This document shows positions 33,789 through 43,289 of a stretch of 64,000 bases of DNA, piece after piece. The DNA comes from Parapedobacter sp035556095 (GTDB taxonomy: Bacteria; Bacteroidota; Bacteroidia; Sphingobacteriales; Sphingobacteriaceae): NCBI RefSeq assembly GCF_035556095.1, contig NZ_DATMFT010000007.1:1-64000 (forward strand), in the 5' to 3' direction. The notes below the pieces were generated by a model. It was given only the letters and a program-made list of their open reading frames with translations, was not told the DNA's origin and ran no database searches. Numbering within the stretch: the stretch's first letter is position 1; each line of letters opens with the position of its first letter. Made by a program: the position numbers and the translations under genes.

Positions 33789-34417
33789 ACGTCCATCCTC
33801 CCTTCTACGCGTTGGCGGCGGATAATGCGCTTCCAATCGATATACCCGAAAATAGCGACGACGAAAAGAAACAACGTTAGCAGCGCATAGAGGTGGAGGC
33901 CTTTGTACGCCAACAACGGAATGGCGAAAGCATTACTGATGTTCAGCCATATCCAATTTTCAATCTTGCGCTGTGCCAACAACCACATCCCTGCCCACGC
34001 CGTGGCGCTTACCCAAGCATCCCACGCGGGCACCGTGGAGTCTGTAAAATGGATCAGCGCAAAATACAATACGGGGAAACCGATGGCGACAATCAGCAGG
34101 GTGATGTACCAATCCGTCCGTTTCGAGTAGGCCGCTACCACCTGCGGCTGGTCCTGCCGCGCCACCCAATGCACCCATCCGTAGATGCTCATCACGAGGT
34201 AATAGCCGTTTAATAGGATTTCGGCGTAGAGGCCTGCTTCATACAACACGTAAACAGTAATCAGTATACTGGCGATGCCGAATGGATAGAGCAATACCTT
34301 GTTGGCTTTCGCAAGCAACACTTGGATAACCCCACAGATCACGCCGATCCAATGGAGTAATGGCGTTTGCTTGAGTTGTCCCGCCAATTCGTGGAACCAG
34401 TTTGCGACGTCTGCCAC
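33785..34417 (-). CDS. pnuC: Nicotinamide riboside transporter PnuC
   Basis: The protein has 210 residues and seven predicted membrane helices, the usual PnuC size. GVICGVIQVLLAKANKVLLY, LLNGYYLVMSIYGWVHW (the family NxxY and YGWxxW region, about 70-86) and WVSATAWAGMWLLAQRKIEN are recognisable. PnuC proteins carry vitamin B precursors, mostly nicotinamide riboside, across the inner membrane by facilitated diffusion. The start is a GTG three bases after the mqo stop codon, so translation is probably coupled. No TPP or NAD-type riboswitch was seen upstream; the ligand is inferred from the family. Confidence 0.9.
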   Translation of the reverse strand: MADVANWFHELAGQLKQTPLLHWIGVICGVIQVLLAKANKVLLYPFGIASILITVYVLYEAGLYAEILLNGYYLVMSIYGWVHWVARQDQPQVVAAYSKRTDWYITLLIVAIGFPVLYFALIHFTDSTVPAWDAWVSATAWAGMWLLAQRKIENWIWLNISNAFAIPLLAYKGLHLYALLTLFLFVVAIFGYIDWKRIIRRQRVEGRMDV

Positions 34418-34419
34418 GC

Positions 34420-35937
34420 CTATACGGATTCGAGCGTATGTTCCAGTTTCAGTATCGAAGCCGACCGCTCACGCGTTTCCCGGCACAGTTGTGCATCTTC
34501 GGCAATGGATTGGCTGAACGAGGGGATCATCTCACGTAGTTTACTGAGGTATTGGGCAGTTTTGGCACGCTCGGGGAAACATCGGGCCAGCAGATCGACC
34601 ATGATAGACACGGATGTGGATGCGCCCGGTGACGCACCGAGGAGTGCCGATATGGTACCGTCCGCGCTGCTCACCACTTCGGTGCCGAACTCAAGTATGC
34701 CGCCGTGCTCTTCATCTTTCTTGATGACCTGTACCCGTTGGCCAGCAATTTCCAGTTCCCAATCTTCCTTGCGTGCCGTAGGCACATACGCTTTCAACGC
34801 CGCCAGCCGGTCGTCCGGGCTTTGCCGTACTTGGTTGATCAGGTATTTGGTGAGCGGAATGTTATCCATCCCTGCGGCTAGCATGGGACGGATATTGCTG
34901 AGCTTAATCGACGCGGGGAGGTCGAGCCACGAGCCATTTTTAAGGAACTTGGTCGAAAAGCCCGCATACGGACCAAACAGCAATGCGGTTTTCCCATCAA
35001 TAACCCGCGTATCCAGGTGGGGAACCGACATGGGTGGTGAACCGACGGCGGCTTTGCCATATACCTTGGCATGGTGCTTCGCGATGATCTCGGGGTTCGT
35101 ACATTTCAACCATTGACCGCTCACGGGGAATCCCCCGAAGCCATCCGCTTCTGGTATACCCGACTTTTCGAGCAAGAGCAACGAACCACCACCGGCGCCA
35201 ATAAAGACAAATTTGGCAACTACCGTTTTCTTTTTATCGGTAGTAAGGTTTTTCACTTTCACCTTCCAACGGCCGTCATCAGCCCGCTCGATATCACGCA
35301 CCTCATTGGCCAACCGGAGCTTGACCCCGTTTTGCTGTATCAAGTGAAGAAATAGGGCGCGCGTCAACGCGCCGAAATTAACATCGGTGCCGATATCAAT
35401 CCGCGTGGCAGCTAAGTGTTCGTCGGGCTTACGCCCCGCCATAATCAGGGGAATCCAATCGCGGAGCACGTTATGGTCTTCGGTATAGCTCATGCCGTTG
35501 AACAGGTGATGCTCCCGCATGGTCTCATAGCGTTTGCGGAGAAATGCCACGTTCTCATCGCCAAACACGAAGCTCATATGCGGAACGCTCCGGATAAAGT
35601 CTTCGGGGCGATCGATGATACCATTGGCGACCAGGTAAGACCAAAATTCTTTAGAAAGTTCAAAGGCCTCTGCAATCTTGATGGCTTTGCTGATAGCTAC
35701 CGACCCGTCCGCCCGCTGTGGCGTGTAGTTCAATTCACACAGTGCGGAATGGCCGGTACCCGCGTTATTCCATGCGTCGGAGCTTTCTGCCGCCACCTCG
35801 TCAAGACGCTCGTATATCGTGATACTTGCACGGGGGTGCAGCTCATTGATTAACGTACCCAGCGTGGCGCTCATGATGCCCGCACCGATAAGAACAACAT
35901 CTACCTCTTCGGTAGCCTTTTTCGTTTTCTTCGCCAT
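34420..35937 (-). CDS. mqo: Malate:quinone oxidoreductase
   Basis: The protein has 505 residues, the usual Mqo length. It starts with VDVVLIGAGIMSATLGTLIN (FAD-binding GxGxxx), followed by SSDAWNNAGTGHSALCELNY, a strong Mqo signature (about 53-72), and later GASPGASTSVSIMVDLL (about 418-434). The enzyme oxidises malate to oxaloacetate and passes electrons to quinone at the inner membrane, taking the place of NAD malate dehydrogenase. A -7-like TAATTTTGC (35961-35953, minus strand) lies 15 bp upstream. It heads a unit with pnuC and an acyl-CoA dehydrogenase-like gene. Confidence 0.95.
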   Translation of the reverse strand: MAKKTKKATEEVDVVLIGAGIMSATLGTLINELHPRASITIYERLDEVAAESSDAWNNAGTGHSALCELNYTPQRADGSVAISKAIKIAEAFELSKEFWSYLVANGIIDRPEDFIRSVPHMSFVFGDENVAFLRKRYETMREHHLFNGMSYTEDHNVLRDWIPLIMAGRKPDEHLAATRIDIGTDVNFGALTRALFLHLIQQNGVKLRLANEVRDIERADDGRWKVKVKNLTTDKKKTVVAKFVFIGAGGGSLLLLEKSGIPEADGFGGFPVSGQWLKCTNPEIIAKHHAKVYGKAAVGSPPMSVPHLDTRVIDGKTALLFGPYAGFSTKFLKNGSWLDLPASIKLSNIRPMLAAGMDNIPLTKYLINQVRQSPDDRLAALKAYVPTARKEDWELEIAGQRVQVIKKDEEHGGILEFGTEVVSSADGTISALLGASPGASTSVSIMVDLLARCFPERAKTAQYLSKLREMIPSFSQSIAEDAQLCRETRERSASILKLEHTLESV

Positions 35938-36015
35938 TATATTATAATTGCTGCAAAATTACGGACAGTAATTAAGAAATTCTTCATTTTATGGCTATTA
36001 ATTACAAAATTAAAA

Positions 36016-36025
36016 CAAACGTTTG
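36016..36025. promoter_or_regulatory. Palindrome CAAACGTTTG, possible LacI-type operator
   Basis: A perfect 10-bp palindrome with a central CG, the usual feature of LacI-family operators. It lies 93 bp upstream of the related AAAACGTTTT inside the operon promoter. Confidence 0.4.
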
Positions 36026-36112
36026 ATTACTCTTTCAGCACCACACATTCAATCGCAAACAGCTCATTAATAGCGTGTTTCATGTCATTCGTTTAGAAAA
36101 ACAAAAAAAAAC

Positions 36113-36142
36113 TTGCTAAAACGTTTTTTGTTTGTAATTTAG
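36113..36142 (+). promoter_or_regulatory. Promoter of the double SusCD operon with embedded LacI-type palindrome
   Basis: TTG (36113-36115), 19 bp, then TAATTTAG (36135-36142) fits TTG-N19/20-TAnnTTTG with one mismatch. Between the boxes lies the palindrome AAAACGTTTT (36118-36127), a typical place for a repressor. No LacI-family gene is in the window. Confidence 0.6.
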
Positions 36143-36459
36143 CCGTTGCAAACCAAGTACTATTATTAACCACTGACTAACGAGCCAGCACAGTTAAAAA
36201 TTAACTTGTTAAATAAAAAACCAAGAAAAAATTAATTATGAGAATCGTATTTACATTCATTACCTAGTTTTCGTGTCGTCGCGCTTGCGTAGGCATTCGC
36301 CATCTATTCCCAACTGATTGTTGTGTCGGTTAGCGGCGATAAGCCTGCCGTGCTAGTTACGCTATTTACTTATGCGAGTTTATCCGCGGAGTATGCACTG
36401 CGTGTGCCGACTATTACCGGAATTAACCTTACAAGATACATTCTGAAAAACCAATATAT
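36143..36459 (+). other. Long 5' leader of the SusCD operon
   Basis: About 317 bp between the predicted promoter and the first gene. ATG at 36238 opens a 9-codon frame, MRIVFTFIT, with a stop at once. Another frame (from about 36294) reads AFAIYSQLIVVSVSGDKPAV and stays open to the SusC start without an ATG. These could be remnants of a lost gene start or a leader peptide. I see no strong terminator. Confidence 0.4.
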
Positions 36460-39447
36460 ATGCATAATATGAGAATCTTAATTGGCTGTATACTGATGTT
36501 ATCCATACATTCAGTGTCTGCAGGTTCTATTTTTCGAGCTGGTGTGCTTCATCGAGCAGTTCAAGACACCTTAGTGGAAGCTGCCGGGCAGCAAGATAGC
36601 CTTGCAGTGGATTCAGCGGCAACAGGCTTGTTCCCTTCCGGAAGGGATTCCATTTTCAATGATCAGCACGTATTTACCGTGGCATTAGATGCGGATAAAA
36701 TAGCACGTTTCCCCGCTGCGACGCTCCAACAGTATATGAAGGACCAAGCTCCGGGCCTTTATGTACAAGAGAATTCGGGTGAACCCGGAACGGTGCAGCC
36801 CATGTATATCCGTGGAATATCGATGCCTATCCTGGGCCAAAAGGAAATCTACCAGTCACAACCGCTGGTCGTACTGGATGGTATCCCCCTCATTGGCGAG
36901 CACCCGTTTGCTTTTGATATTCAGCAGTATCAATTTGACCGTATCGGCACGGCTACTAACCTGCTGACTAACATCGACATGAACAACATTGAATCGATCC
37001 AGGTGCTTAAAGACGTTGGAAACACCGCCTTCTACGGCCCACTGGCTGCCAACGGCGTTATCGCCATCACCACCAAGCAGCCCGGTGCCAAGCGGAGCAT
37101 CAGTTTCAATTCGTATATCGGTGTAGCTCAGCGCCCTACCATCACTACGATCAACGGAGACTACGAAAACGCATTCCGAAAGCAGTTTTACGACCGCTAC
37201 ACGGCCATTGGCCGGTATTCGGCAGACGACGCCTATCCTTTATACTTAAGTGATTCATTGAACGTGGCGTACTATGGGCCTTCCGATTGGTCCGACAGCT
37301 ATTACCGGAACGGGCTGGTTTACTCGGCCGACGCCGATATTTCAGGTGGGGGCGACCGTGCCAATTTCCGTTTTGCCGTAGGCCACATGCAAAACCAGGG
37401 TGTAGCCGACCAAACGGGTATGAAGCGCTATAGTGCGCTCTTCAACATCAACATGAAGCCGACGGAATGGCTGTTGTTTTCGGCGATGATCAATGGCAAC
37501 CGGGTGGTACGCGACCGCAACCGCACGCTACGCGACCGGTTTTCGACGATGTCCTACATCCCTGATCTGTCATCGCCGCTCTCTCCCAACAACCGCATTT
37601 ACAGTCAGTACCTCAACCAATTTGACAACAGTTTTGACAACAACGCAACAAACATCGTTGAAGGGCACGCCAAACTGGTCTTCGATCTCGATCGGCTAAT
37701 GATTACCTCCCGCCTCGCCGTAGACTATAATGAAAGTGGACGGGATCTGTTCTACCCGCGCACGCTGATGGAAGAAAATAGCTTTGCTTCCAATTACTAC
37801 GGTTATAACCAACGGCTTATTTTCGATAATCATATCTCGTATGACGCTTCAACCGGCGACCAACACAGTTTCCTGATCGAGGCCGGCAATGTACTGCAAT
37901 GGGACGCTTTTAAATACAACTACGCCTATGCGTACAAAGGCATCAACGATTTCATCAAAATCAACCTACTGGAATCGGACCCCGACGATGGCAACTACCT
38001 CAATCCCCTGGCCTTTCCCCGCGAACTCGTTTTCAAGTTCTTGGATTATACCAACCAGAACTTAGTATCGTTCTACGGCCGTGGCACCTATCGTTTTGAC
38101 AACCGGTATACCGTATCACTCCTGCTGCGCACCGACGGTTCGTCTAACGCCCAGCCCACCAACCGGTGGCTGTTTACGCCGACCTTATCGTTTGATTGGA
38201 ACATCAAGAATGACCTGTTGGCGGATGCCGCTGCATTCTCTACATTTAACCTCCGTGCCAGTGCGGGGCGCTTAGGCCGCCTCAATGTATTCGACAATTT
38301 TTCCCAAGGCCCCTCCTACTCCACTTTTGTGGGATACACCGGCAACGTAATCACCCCCGGCTACAACGGCTTCGGCGTGCTGAACCGACCCTATGATTTC
38401 GGCTGGTCGGGCTACGGCATCCCCTGGGCATATAGCGACCAGTTAAATATCGGGTTAGACATCGGACTTGCCAATGAGCGTTTCCGCATCAACCTGGATT
38501 GGTACACCAAATATGACCGTAACCAGTTGCTCGGCATCCCCTCGTATGCCGAATTCGGCTACCGCCAGTCGTACAACGCCGGCATGGATGTGAACAATAC
38601 GGGGGTGGAGCTACTATTGGGTGTTGATGCGGTGAAAAAGGATAATTTCACCTGGGCACCATCGCTGAACCTCAATTACAACACCAACCGGCTGGTTAGC
38701 TTACCCGGCGGGCTTAACGAAATCGTCATTAACAACCGGCTATTCCGAGTGGGTGAGCGCATCGACCGTTTCTGGATACTGCAGAACGAGGGCATATACT
38801 TGACGGACGACGAAGTCCCGACCGCCGAAGGAAATACCATGACCTACAGCGGCATCCCGCTGCGCGCCGGCGACCCCCGATGGGTAGATGTCAATGGAGA
38901 CAACATCATCAATGACGCCGACCGTGAGCTAACGGGAACGATTTTACCGAAAGTAGTCGGCGGATTCATGAACCAGTTCACGTATGGCAACTGGAATTTG
39001 GATGCACATTTCTATTTCAACATCGGACGGAATGTGCTGAATGCCGAAATGGCCAACCGGTTTGATTTCATCAACCGCGAAGGGGTTACCGAAATGAACT
39101 CGGTGAAGGAGATCACGTTTTGGGAGAAACGCGGCGATTATAGCCGCTATCCGCTTTACAATCCCTGGAGCAACGTCATTCCCTACCGTAAAGAGCAGGA
39201 TCTTTTCCTCGAAAACGCATCCTTCATCAAGTTGCGAACCGTTTCGTTGGGATATGATCTGACCGATCTGCTGAACAAAGGTTCGAAAATAGGCCGCATG
39301 TTCATCTATTGCACCGGCCATAACCTGTTTACACTTACCCCGTATACCGGAAGGGACCCCGAACTGGCAGACTTCATGGGGTATGATACAGGCTATGGGC
39401 TTCCAATACCGCGGACGTACACATTGGGTGTTAGAATGAGTTTATAA
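36460..39447 (+). CDS. SusC-like TonB-dependent transporter without N-terminal domain
   Basis: The protein has 995 residues. After a signal (MRILIGCILMLSIHSVSAGS) it goes through a low-complexity linker directly to the plug (about 85-215: LQQYMKDQAPGLYVQENSGE, MYIRGISMPILG, PLVVLDGIPLIGEHPF, NIESIQVLKDVGNTAFYGPL). The carboxypeptidase-regulatory-like domain of most SusC proteins is absent. The barrel ends LPIPRTYTLGVRMSL, a normal outer membrane C-terminus. SusC forms the pore of a glycan or peptide importer closed by the SusD lid, encoded 26 bp downstream. First gene of the 11-gene operon. Confidence 0.9.
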   Translation: MHNMRILIGCILMLSIHSVSAGSIFRAGVLHRAVQDTLVEAAGQQDSLAVDSAATGLFPSGRDSIFNDQHVFTVALDADKIARFPAATLQQYMKDQAPGLYVQENSGEPGTVQPMYIRGISMPILGQKEIYQSQPLVVLDGIPLIGEHPFAFDIQQYQFDRIGTATNLLTNIDMNNIESIQVLKDVGNTAFYGPLAANGVIAITTKQPGAKRSISFNSYIGVAQRPTITTINGDYENAFRKQFYDRYTAIGRYSADDAYPLYLSDSLNVAYYGPSDWSDSYYRNGLVYSADADISGGGDRANFRFAVGHMQNQGVADQTGMKRYSALFNINMKPTEWLLFSAMINGNRVVRDRNRTLRDRFSTMSYIPDLSSPLSPNNRIYSQYLNQFDNSFDNNATNIVEGHAKLVFDLDRLMITSRLAVDYNESGRDLFYPRTLMEENSFASNYYGYNQRLIFDNHISYDASTGDQHSFLIEAGNVLQWDAFKYNYAYAYKGINDFIKINLLESDPDDGNYLNPLAFPRELVFKFLDYTNQNLVSFYGRGTYRFDNRYTVSLLLRTDGSSNAQPTNRWLFTPTLSFDWNIKNDLLADAAAFSTFNLRASAGRLGRLNVFDNFSQGPSYSTFVGYTGNVITPGYNGFGVLNRPYDFGWSGYGIPWAYSDQLNIGLDIGLANERFRINLDWYTKYDRNQLLGIPSYAEFGYRQSYNAGMDVNNTGVELLLGVDAVKKDNFTWAPSLNLNYNTNRLVSLPGGLNEIVINNRLFRVGERIDRFWILQNEGIYLTDDEVPTAEGNTMTYSGIPLRAGDPRWVDVNGDNIINDADRELTGTILPKVVGGFMNQFTYGNWNLDAHFYFNIGRNVLNAEMANRFDFINREGVTEMNSVKEITFWEKRGDYSRYPLYNPWSNVIPYRKEQDLFLENASFIKLRTVSLGYDLTDLLNKGSKIGRMFIYCTGHNLFTLTPYTGRDPELADFMGYDTGYGLPIPRTYTLGVRMSL

Positions 39448-39473
39448 CCGACTGGCCAAGAGAAAAAAAAGAA

Positions 39474-41018
39474 ATGATGAATAAATCGACAAATAACCGA
39501 TTCCTGACAGGTGTGATAAAACTACTGGTTCCCTGCATGGTTTTGCTCGTGGGATTGAGCGGATGCCAGAAGATGCTTGACGTTGACTCTTCGCGTGTAG
39601 TGGGCGAAAAAAACATGTGGAACACACTCGAAGATAGCCGGGCGGCTATCATGGGCACCTATGGACTGGTCCGGGCAGCATTGGTAGACCACAATGCGCA
39701 CTGGTTGTACGGCGATGTCAGGGCGGGTGAATTCACCGCCCCAACGCGACAAGACCTCCGCGCGATTATCATGCAAGACCTCACCGCATCATATCCCAGC
39801 ATCGAAGCCGTATCGAATTGGCGGCGGTGGTACGCGGTCATCAATTCGGCCAACGTATTCCTCGAACGCATCCACGAGGTGCGCGAAAAAGATCTACGCT
39901 ACACCGAAAACAATATGGTGGTTGATATTGCCCAGATCCGCTTTTTACGTGCTTTTGCCTATTTCTACATGGTACGTATCTGGGGCGATGTGCCGCTCAT
40001 CATCTCGTCGTACGATGGCCGGTTTGAAGATAAGCCGCGCGAAAACCAAGCCAAGGTACTGGCATGGGCAGAGCAAGAAATGCTCGCCGCCGCGGCCGAC
40101 CTTCCCTATCGCTACAGTGCCGGCGACGAACAGCAACAAGGAGATTACTATAATGAAGCGGAGAGCCGTTGGAATGGAGCTTTGGCTCGTAAGCTTTCCG
40201 CATATGCGGTACTGGCCCACCTTGCTGCTTGGCAGGGCAACTACCCCGACGCGGCCATCTATAGCAAGTTCGTGATCGACAACTACCAGCGCGGCAACAA
40301 CGACTATATTTCAACCAGCCACCTTACCGATGCGAATGGCTTTTTCTACGATAAACGGCACAACCAACTCTTCGGCTTCGCGTTCGTGTGGGCACACGTG
40401 GATGGATCATTTACGGGGCACGTTGAAGAACTCACGTTGGCCGAACCGGTGGTTAATAAACGCATTCCTGACATTTACCTGCCGAAAGACTCGATCATCA
40501 GCATTTTCAACGAAGCTGGAGATGAGCGCTTCAGTCTCGATACGTTGGGCACACCTGTATCCGATCGCTACTTCACCAACTACAACGGCCGATACCCGAT
40601 TTTCAGCAAAATCAAATGCATCATGGGCGGTGTCTCCGACCCTACCTTCCGCTTCTATTCGAGCGCACTGGTATTTACCCGGCTGGAAGACATCACGCTG
40701 CTCCGTGGCGAAGCATTAGCCGTACTTGGTGAACGCCAAGGCGCCATTGAAATGCTCAACGCCATCCGCACACGGCGCGGCTTAGACCCTTACAATGAAG
40801 ACATCAACGGCGATCTGCTCAATTCCATCTTCCGCGAACGACAGCGGGAGCTGATGGGCGAAGGGCACAGGTGGTATGACTTGATACGCTACAACCGCAT
40901 CCGGCCTAGCCACCCCGTTGTAGCACCGCTGCTGGCTGACAATGGCCACCTATGGCCGGTAGCACCGTCATTGCTGGCTCAAAACAAGAAATTGACTCAA
41001 AACGAATATTGGAAATAA
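39474..41018 (+). CDS. SusD-like surface lipoprotein
   Basis: The protein has 514 residues with a lipobox Cys at about 31 in VGLSGCQKMLDVD. The SusD TPR scaffold is visible (AQIRFLRAFAYFYMVRIWGD, ARKLSAYAVLAHLAAWQGNY, VLGERQGAIEMLNAIRTRRG) and the C-terminal RQRELMGEGHRWYDLIRYNR and LTQNEYW are family marks. SusD is a lid on the SusC barrel and binds the cargo at the cell surface. It pairs with the SusC at 36460. The cargo is not predictable. Confidence 0.92.
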   Translation: MMNKSTNNRFLTGVIKLLVPCMVLLVGLSGCQKMLDVDSSRVVGEKNMWNTLEDSRAAIMGTYGLVRAALVDHNAHWLYGDVRAGEFTAPTRQDLRAIIMQDLTASYPSIEAVSNWRRWYAVINSANVFLERIHEVREKDLRYTENNMVVDIAQIRFLRAFAYFYMVRIWGDVPLIISSYDGRFEDKPRENQAKVLAWAEQEMLAAAADLPYRYSAGDEQQQGDYYNEAESRWNGALARKLSAYAVLAHLAAWQGNYPDAAIYSKFVIDNYQRGNNDYISTSHLTDANGFFYDKRHNQLFGFAFVWAHVDGSFTGHVEELTLAEPVVNKRIPDIYLPKDSIISIFNEAGDERFSLDTLGTPVSDRYFTNYNGRYPIFSKIKCIMGGVSDPTFRFYSSALVFTRLEDITLLRGEALAVLGERQGAIEMLNAIRTRRGLDPYNEDINGDLLNSIFRERQRELMGEGHRWYDLIRYNRIRPSHPVVAPLLADNGHLWPVAPSLLAQNKKLTQNEYWK

Positions 41019-41034
41019 CGAATCGGACAACAAC

Positions 41035-42162
41035 ATGAAACACGTTATTAAATCATACGGATATCCATTAGTGCTTCTACTGCTTGTCTTCGCCTGCGCT
41101 AAAGACCGCGGATACTACCAGCCTGACGAAATCGACAAGCACTTTAACGGTGACACTTACGCTTACCTTCAGAGTAAGCACGGTGTCTACGATTCCCTGC
41201 TGCAAGTCATCGATCGGTTAGGACTGGAGCAGACCCTCCGCGATAGTAACATTACCGTATTCGCGCTCACCAACGAAAGTTTCCAATTGGCGATCACCAA
41301 CCTCAACAACATCCGTTACCTGGCCGACCGCCCTTCGGAATACCTGGCCACCATCGATCAACGCCATTTGGACACCATGCTCACGCAATACATCATCCGC
41401 GGCAAATACCCCACGGATTCCATGCTGCTGCAAGATGGCGTCAATTTGCAGGGGATACGCCATGGCTACCCGATGCACGCGAAATTAGCCTATACCAATT
41501 CCTCTGGATTCGTCGACGGCGGCCCGGAAACCATCGATTTCAGCGATACGAAGAAAAGCCAATTCCGGCGTAACTGGTTCACAACGACCACCGGCTCTGT
41601 TAATATTGAAACCGACAACGCGTTCGTCCATGTGGTAAACAGTGACCACGTGTTCGGTTTCGGCGATTTCATCAGTCGACTAACGTTCATACCGCCACCA
41701 CCCAACCTGTTCCATTTGGTGGGCGGCGAGTGGTCCACCTCCCGGGAAAACTCGGGTGGCCCAAATCATATCGAAGCCGCCCAATTTGCATTCGATGGAA
41801 ACCGCGAAACCAAGTTCCTGCTAGGGGGCTTCGGCGGGGCTTGGCTGCAATTCAAACTGAACGAGCCAACCGTTGCGGGTGCCTATACCATTACTTCTGC
41901 CAACGACTTCCCCGAGCGCGATCCAATCGATTGGAACCTTGAGGCTTCGCATGACGGGGAAACGTGGGTTACCCTGGATTCACGGGCCGGCGAGATTTTC
42001 GAAGAACGTTTTCAGATGAAAGTCTACCGCATCAATAATCGGGTGGCTTACCAATATTACCGGCTCAACATCCTTCGTAACCGGAGTGGGGATACCATGC
42101 AAATGGCCGATTGGTCAGTAAACGCACCCGACCAAACTGAGGATGGGGATGCACAAGATTAA
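41035..42162 (+). CDS. Fasciclin (FAS1) lipoprotein with C-terminal discoidin-like module
   Basis: The protein has 375 residues: signal MKHVIKSYGYPLVLLLLVFA with lipobox Cys at about 21, then a FAS1-like domain (about 35-225) with YDSLLQVIDRLGLEQTLRDS, NITVFALTNESFQLAI and TDNAFVHVVNSDHVF. The last 140 residues form a discoidin (F5/8 type C)-like module: GGPNHIEAAQFAFDGNRETK, AGAYTITSANDFPERDPID, SHDGETWVTLDSR. Such modules usually bind glycans or lipids. It lies 16 bp after SusD and probably helps to bind cargo on the cell surface. Confidence 0.8.
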   Translation: MKHVIKSYGYPLVLLLLVFACAKDRGYYQPDEIDKHFNGDTYAYLQSKHGVYDSLLQVIDRLGLEQTLRDSNITVFALTNESFQLAITNLNNIRYLADRPSEYLATIDQRHLDTMLTQYIIRGKYPTDSMLLQDGVNLQGIRHGYPMHAKLAYTNSSGFVDGGPETIDFSDTKKSQFRRNWFTTTTGSVNIETDNAFVHVVNSDHVFGFGDFISRLTFIPPPPNLFHLVGGEWSTSRENSGGPNHIEAAQFAFDGNRETKFLLGGFGGAWLQFKLNEPTVAGAYTITSANDFPERDPIDWNLEASHDGETWVTLDSRAGEIFEERFQMKVYRINNRVAYQYYRLNILRNRSGDTMQMADWSVNAPDQTEDGDAQD

Positions 42163-42188
42163 AAGTTAATGCCACAATACGAGCGTAT

Positions 42189-43289
42189 ATGACAAGCAAT
42201 AGGAAAATACGGAGAAACATAGGCCTGAGCATATTGGTTGCGGGCTCCATTCTCCAGGGATGTGAGAAAATGTTCAACCTTCCCGAAGAAAAAGAATACA
42301 TCAGCGAAAACATCAACTACGGCAGTAAGATATTGGAACCAATCTTGGGACGCACGAACCTCATGGGCCAGTTCAATGCCGACGCGTCCACCATGCCGTT
42401 GACGTTTGAAATCGTCAATGCCCGCTACGGCGACGGGCGGCCGGTAACCGACCTATTCCAGGTAAGGCCCACCTACGTATGGACAGCCGCCTACGACGGC
42501 CTTGAAACCTCACTCGAAGAGATTGAGGCGAAACGGAAGTTGGAAGACCGGCCGCTTTTCGAGGTACGCGAATCGGGGCAATTCATCCTTTGGGCGTCAG
42601 CCAATAGTGAGCTGATTGAACCGCGGCCGGAAGACACGACCATACTGGTACAAGAAACGCGGTTCTTCGACCTTAAAGTAACCAACACGGGTGGCACGGT
42701 ATATATCCCTGATTTCCAATTCATCCCTTGGCTGGAACGCCCGTACTCCCCGTCGAATGATATCGACCCATACTCAGGAGATGTGGCCCGGGACCCTACG
42801 GACCCCGAAAACCCCAACAAGCGGGACTACATCCGCCCACGGTTGGATAATGTAATCGGCGAGAAGTCCAACCGGCCCTTGCAAAGCAACAACCAGATCA
42901 AGGATGTAGTAGTGTATATCCGGCCGTTCGAAGGCGGTAATGGACACAACCTGCGCTTTAAATTCATGGATCCTGACGACAATTTTATCGATCCCGACGC
43001 ATTCAACGAAACCAAGTGGGGCACGTTGGTGCATGGATTCAATATCGAGAAAACAACGGAATATGTCCAATACGACGTCGCCTACCCCATCCCGCTGGTG
43101 AATCTCCAGACCCCATACACGTCCAGCGGTGGGACCAATGCCTCCGTTTCTTTCCAATATTCGCGGAAAGGGTTCGGCGGTGAGCTAACCTATGCGACAT
43201 TCGGCTTGGACTTCAGCATTTTCCGCCCCGGCGACTGGGAGATTGTATTCCATTTTAGAAATGAATTACCAAAGTTTGAAGATGAATAA
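42189..43289 (+). CDS. Surface lipoprotein, probably DUF5007 type
   Basis: The protein has 366 residues. The signal ISILVAGSILQGCEKMFN-like start carries a lipobox Cys at about 25. The body is rich in beta-strand patterns and Pro/Asn turns (LMGQFNADASTMPLTFEIVN, SGQFILWASANSELIEP, FFDLKVTNTGGTVYIPDFQF). I believe it corresponds to the DUF5007 family seen next to SusCD/fasciclin genes in Sphingobacteria, from memory of the layout; no motif proves this. It sits 26 bp after the FAS1 gene and overlaps the next SusC by 8 bp. Function unknown. Confidence 0.65.
   Translation: MTSNRKIRRNIGLSILVAGSILQGCEKMFNLPEEKEYISENINYGSKILEPILGRTNLMGQFNADASTMPLTFEIVNARYGDGRPVTDLFQVRPTYVWTAAYDGLETSLEEIEAKRKLEDRPLFEVRESGQFILWASANSELIEPRPEDTTILVQETRFFDLKVTNTGGTVYIPDFQFIPWLERPYSPSNDIDPYSGDVARDPTDPENPNKRDYIRPRLDNVIGEKSNRPLQSNNQIKDVVVYIRPFEGGNGHNLRFKFMDPDDNFIDPDAFNETKWGTLVHGFNIEKTTEYVQYDVAYPIPLVNLQTPYTSSGGTNASVSFQYSRKGFGGELTYATFGLDFSIFRPGDWEIVFHFRNELPKFEDE

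Noticed and set aside
34418..34440. TPP or NAD riboswitch before pnuC
   Set aside because: pnuC follows mqo after 2 bp, leaving no room for a leader.
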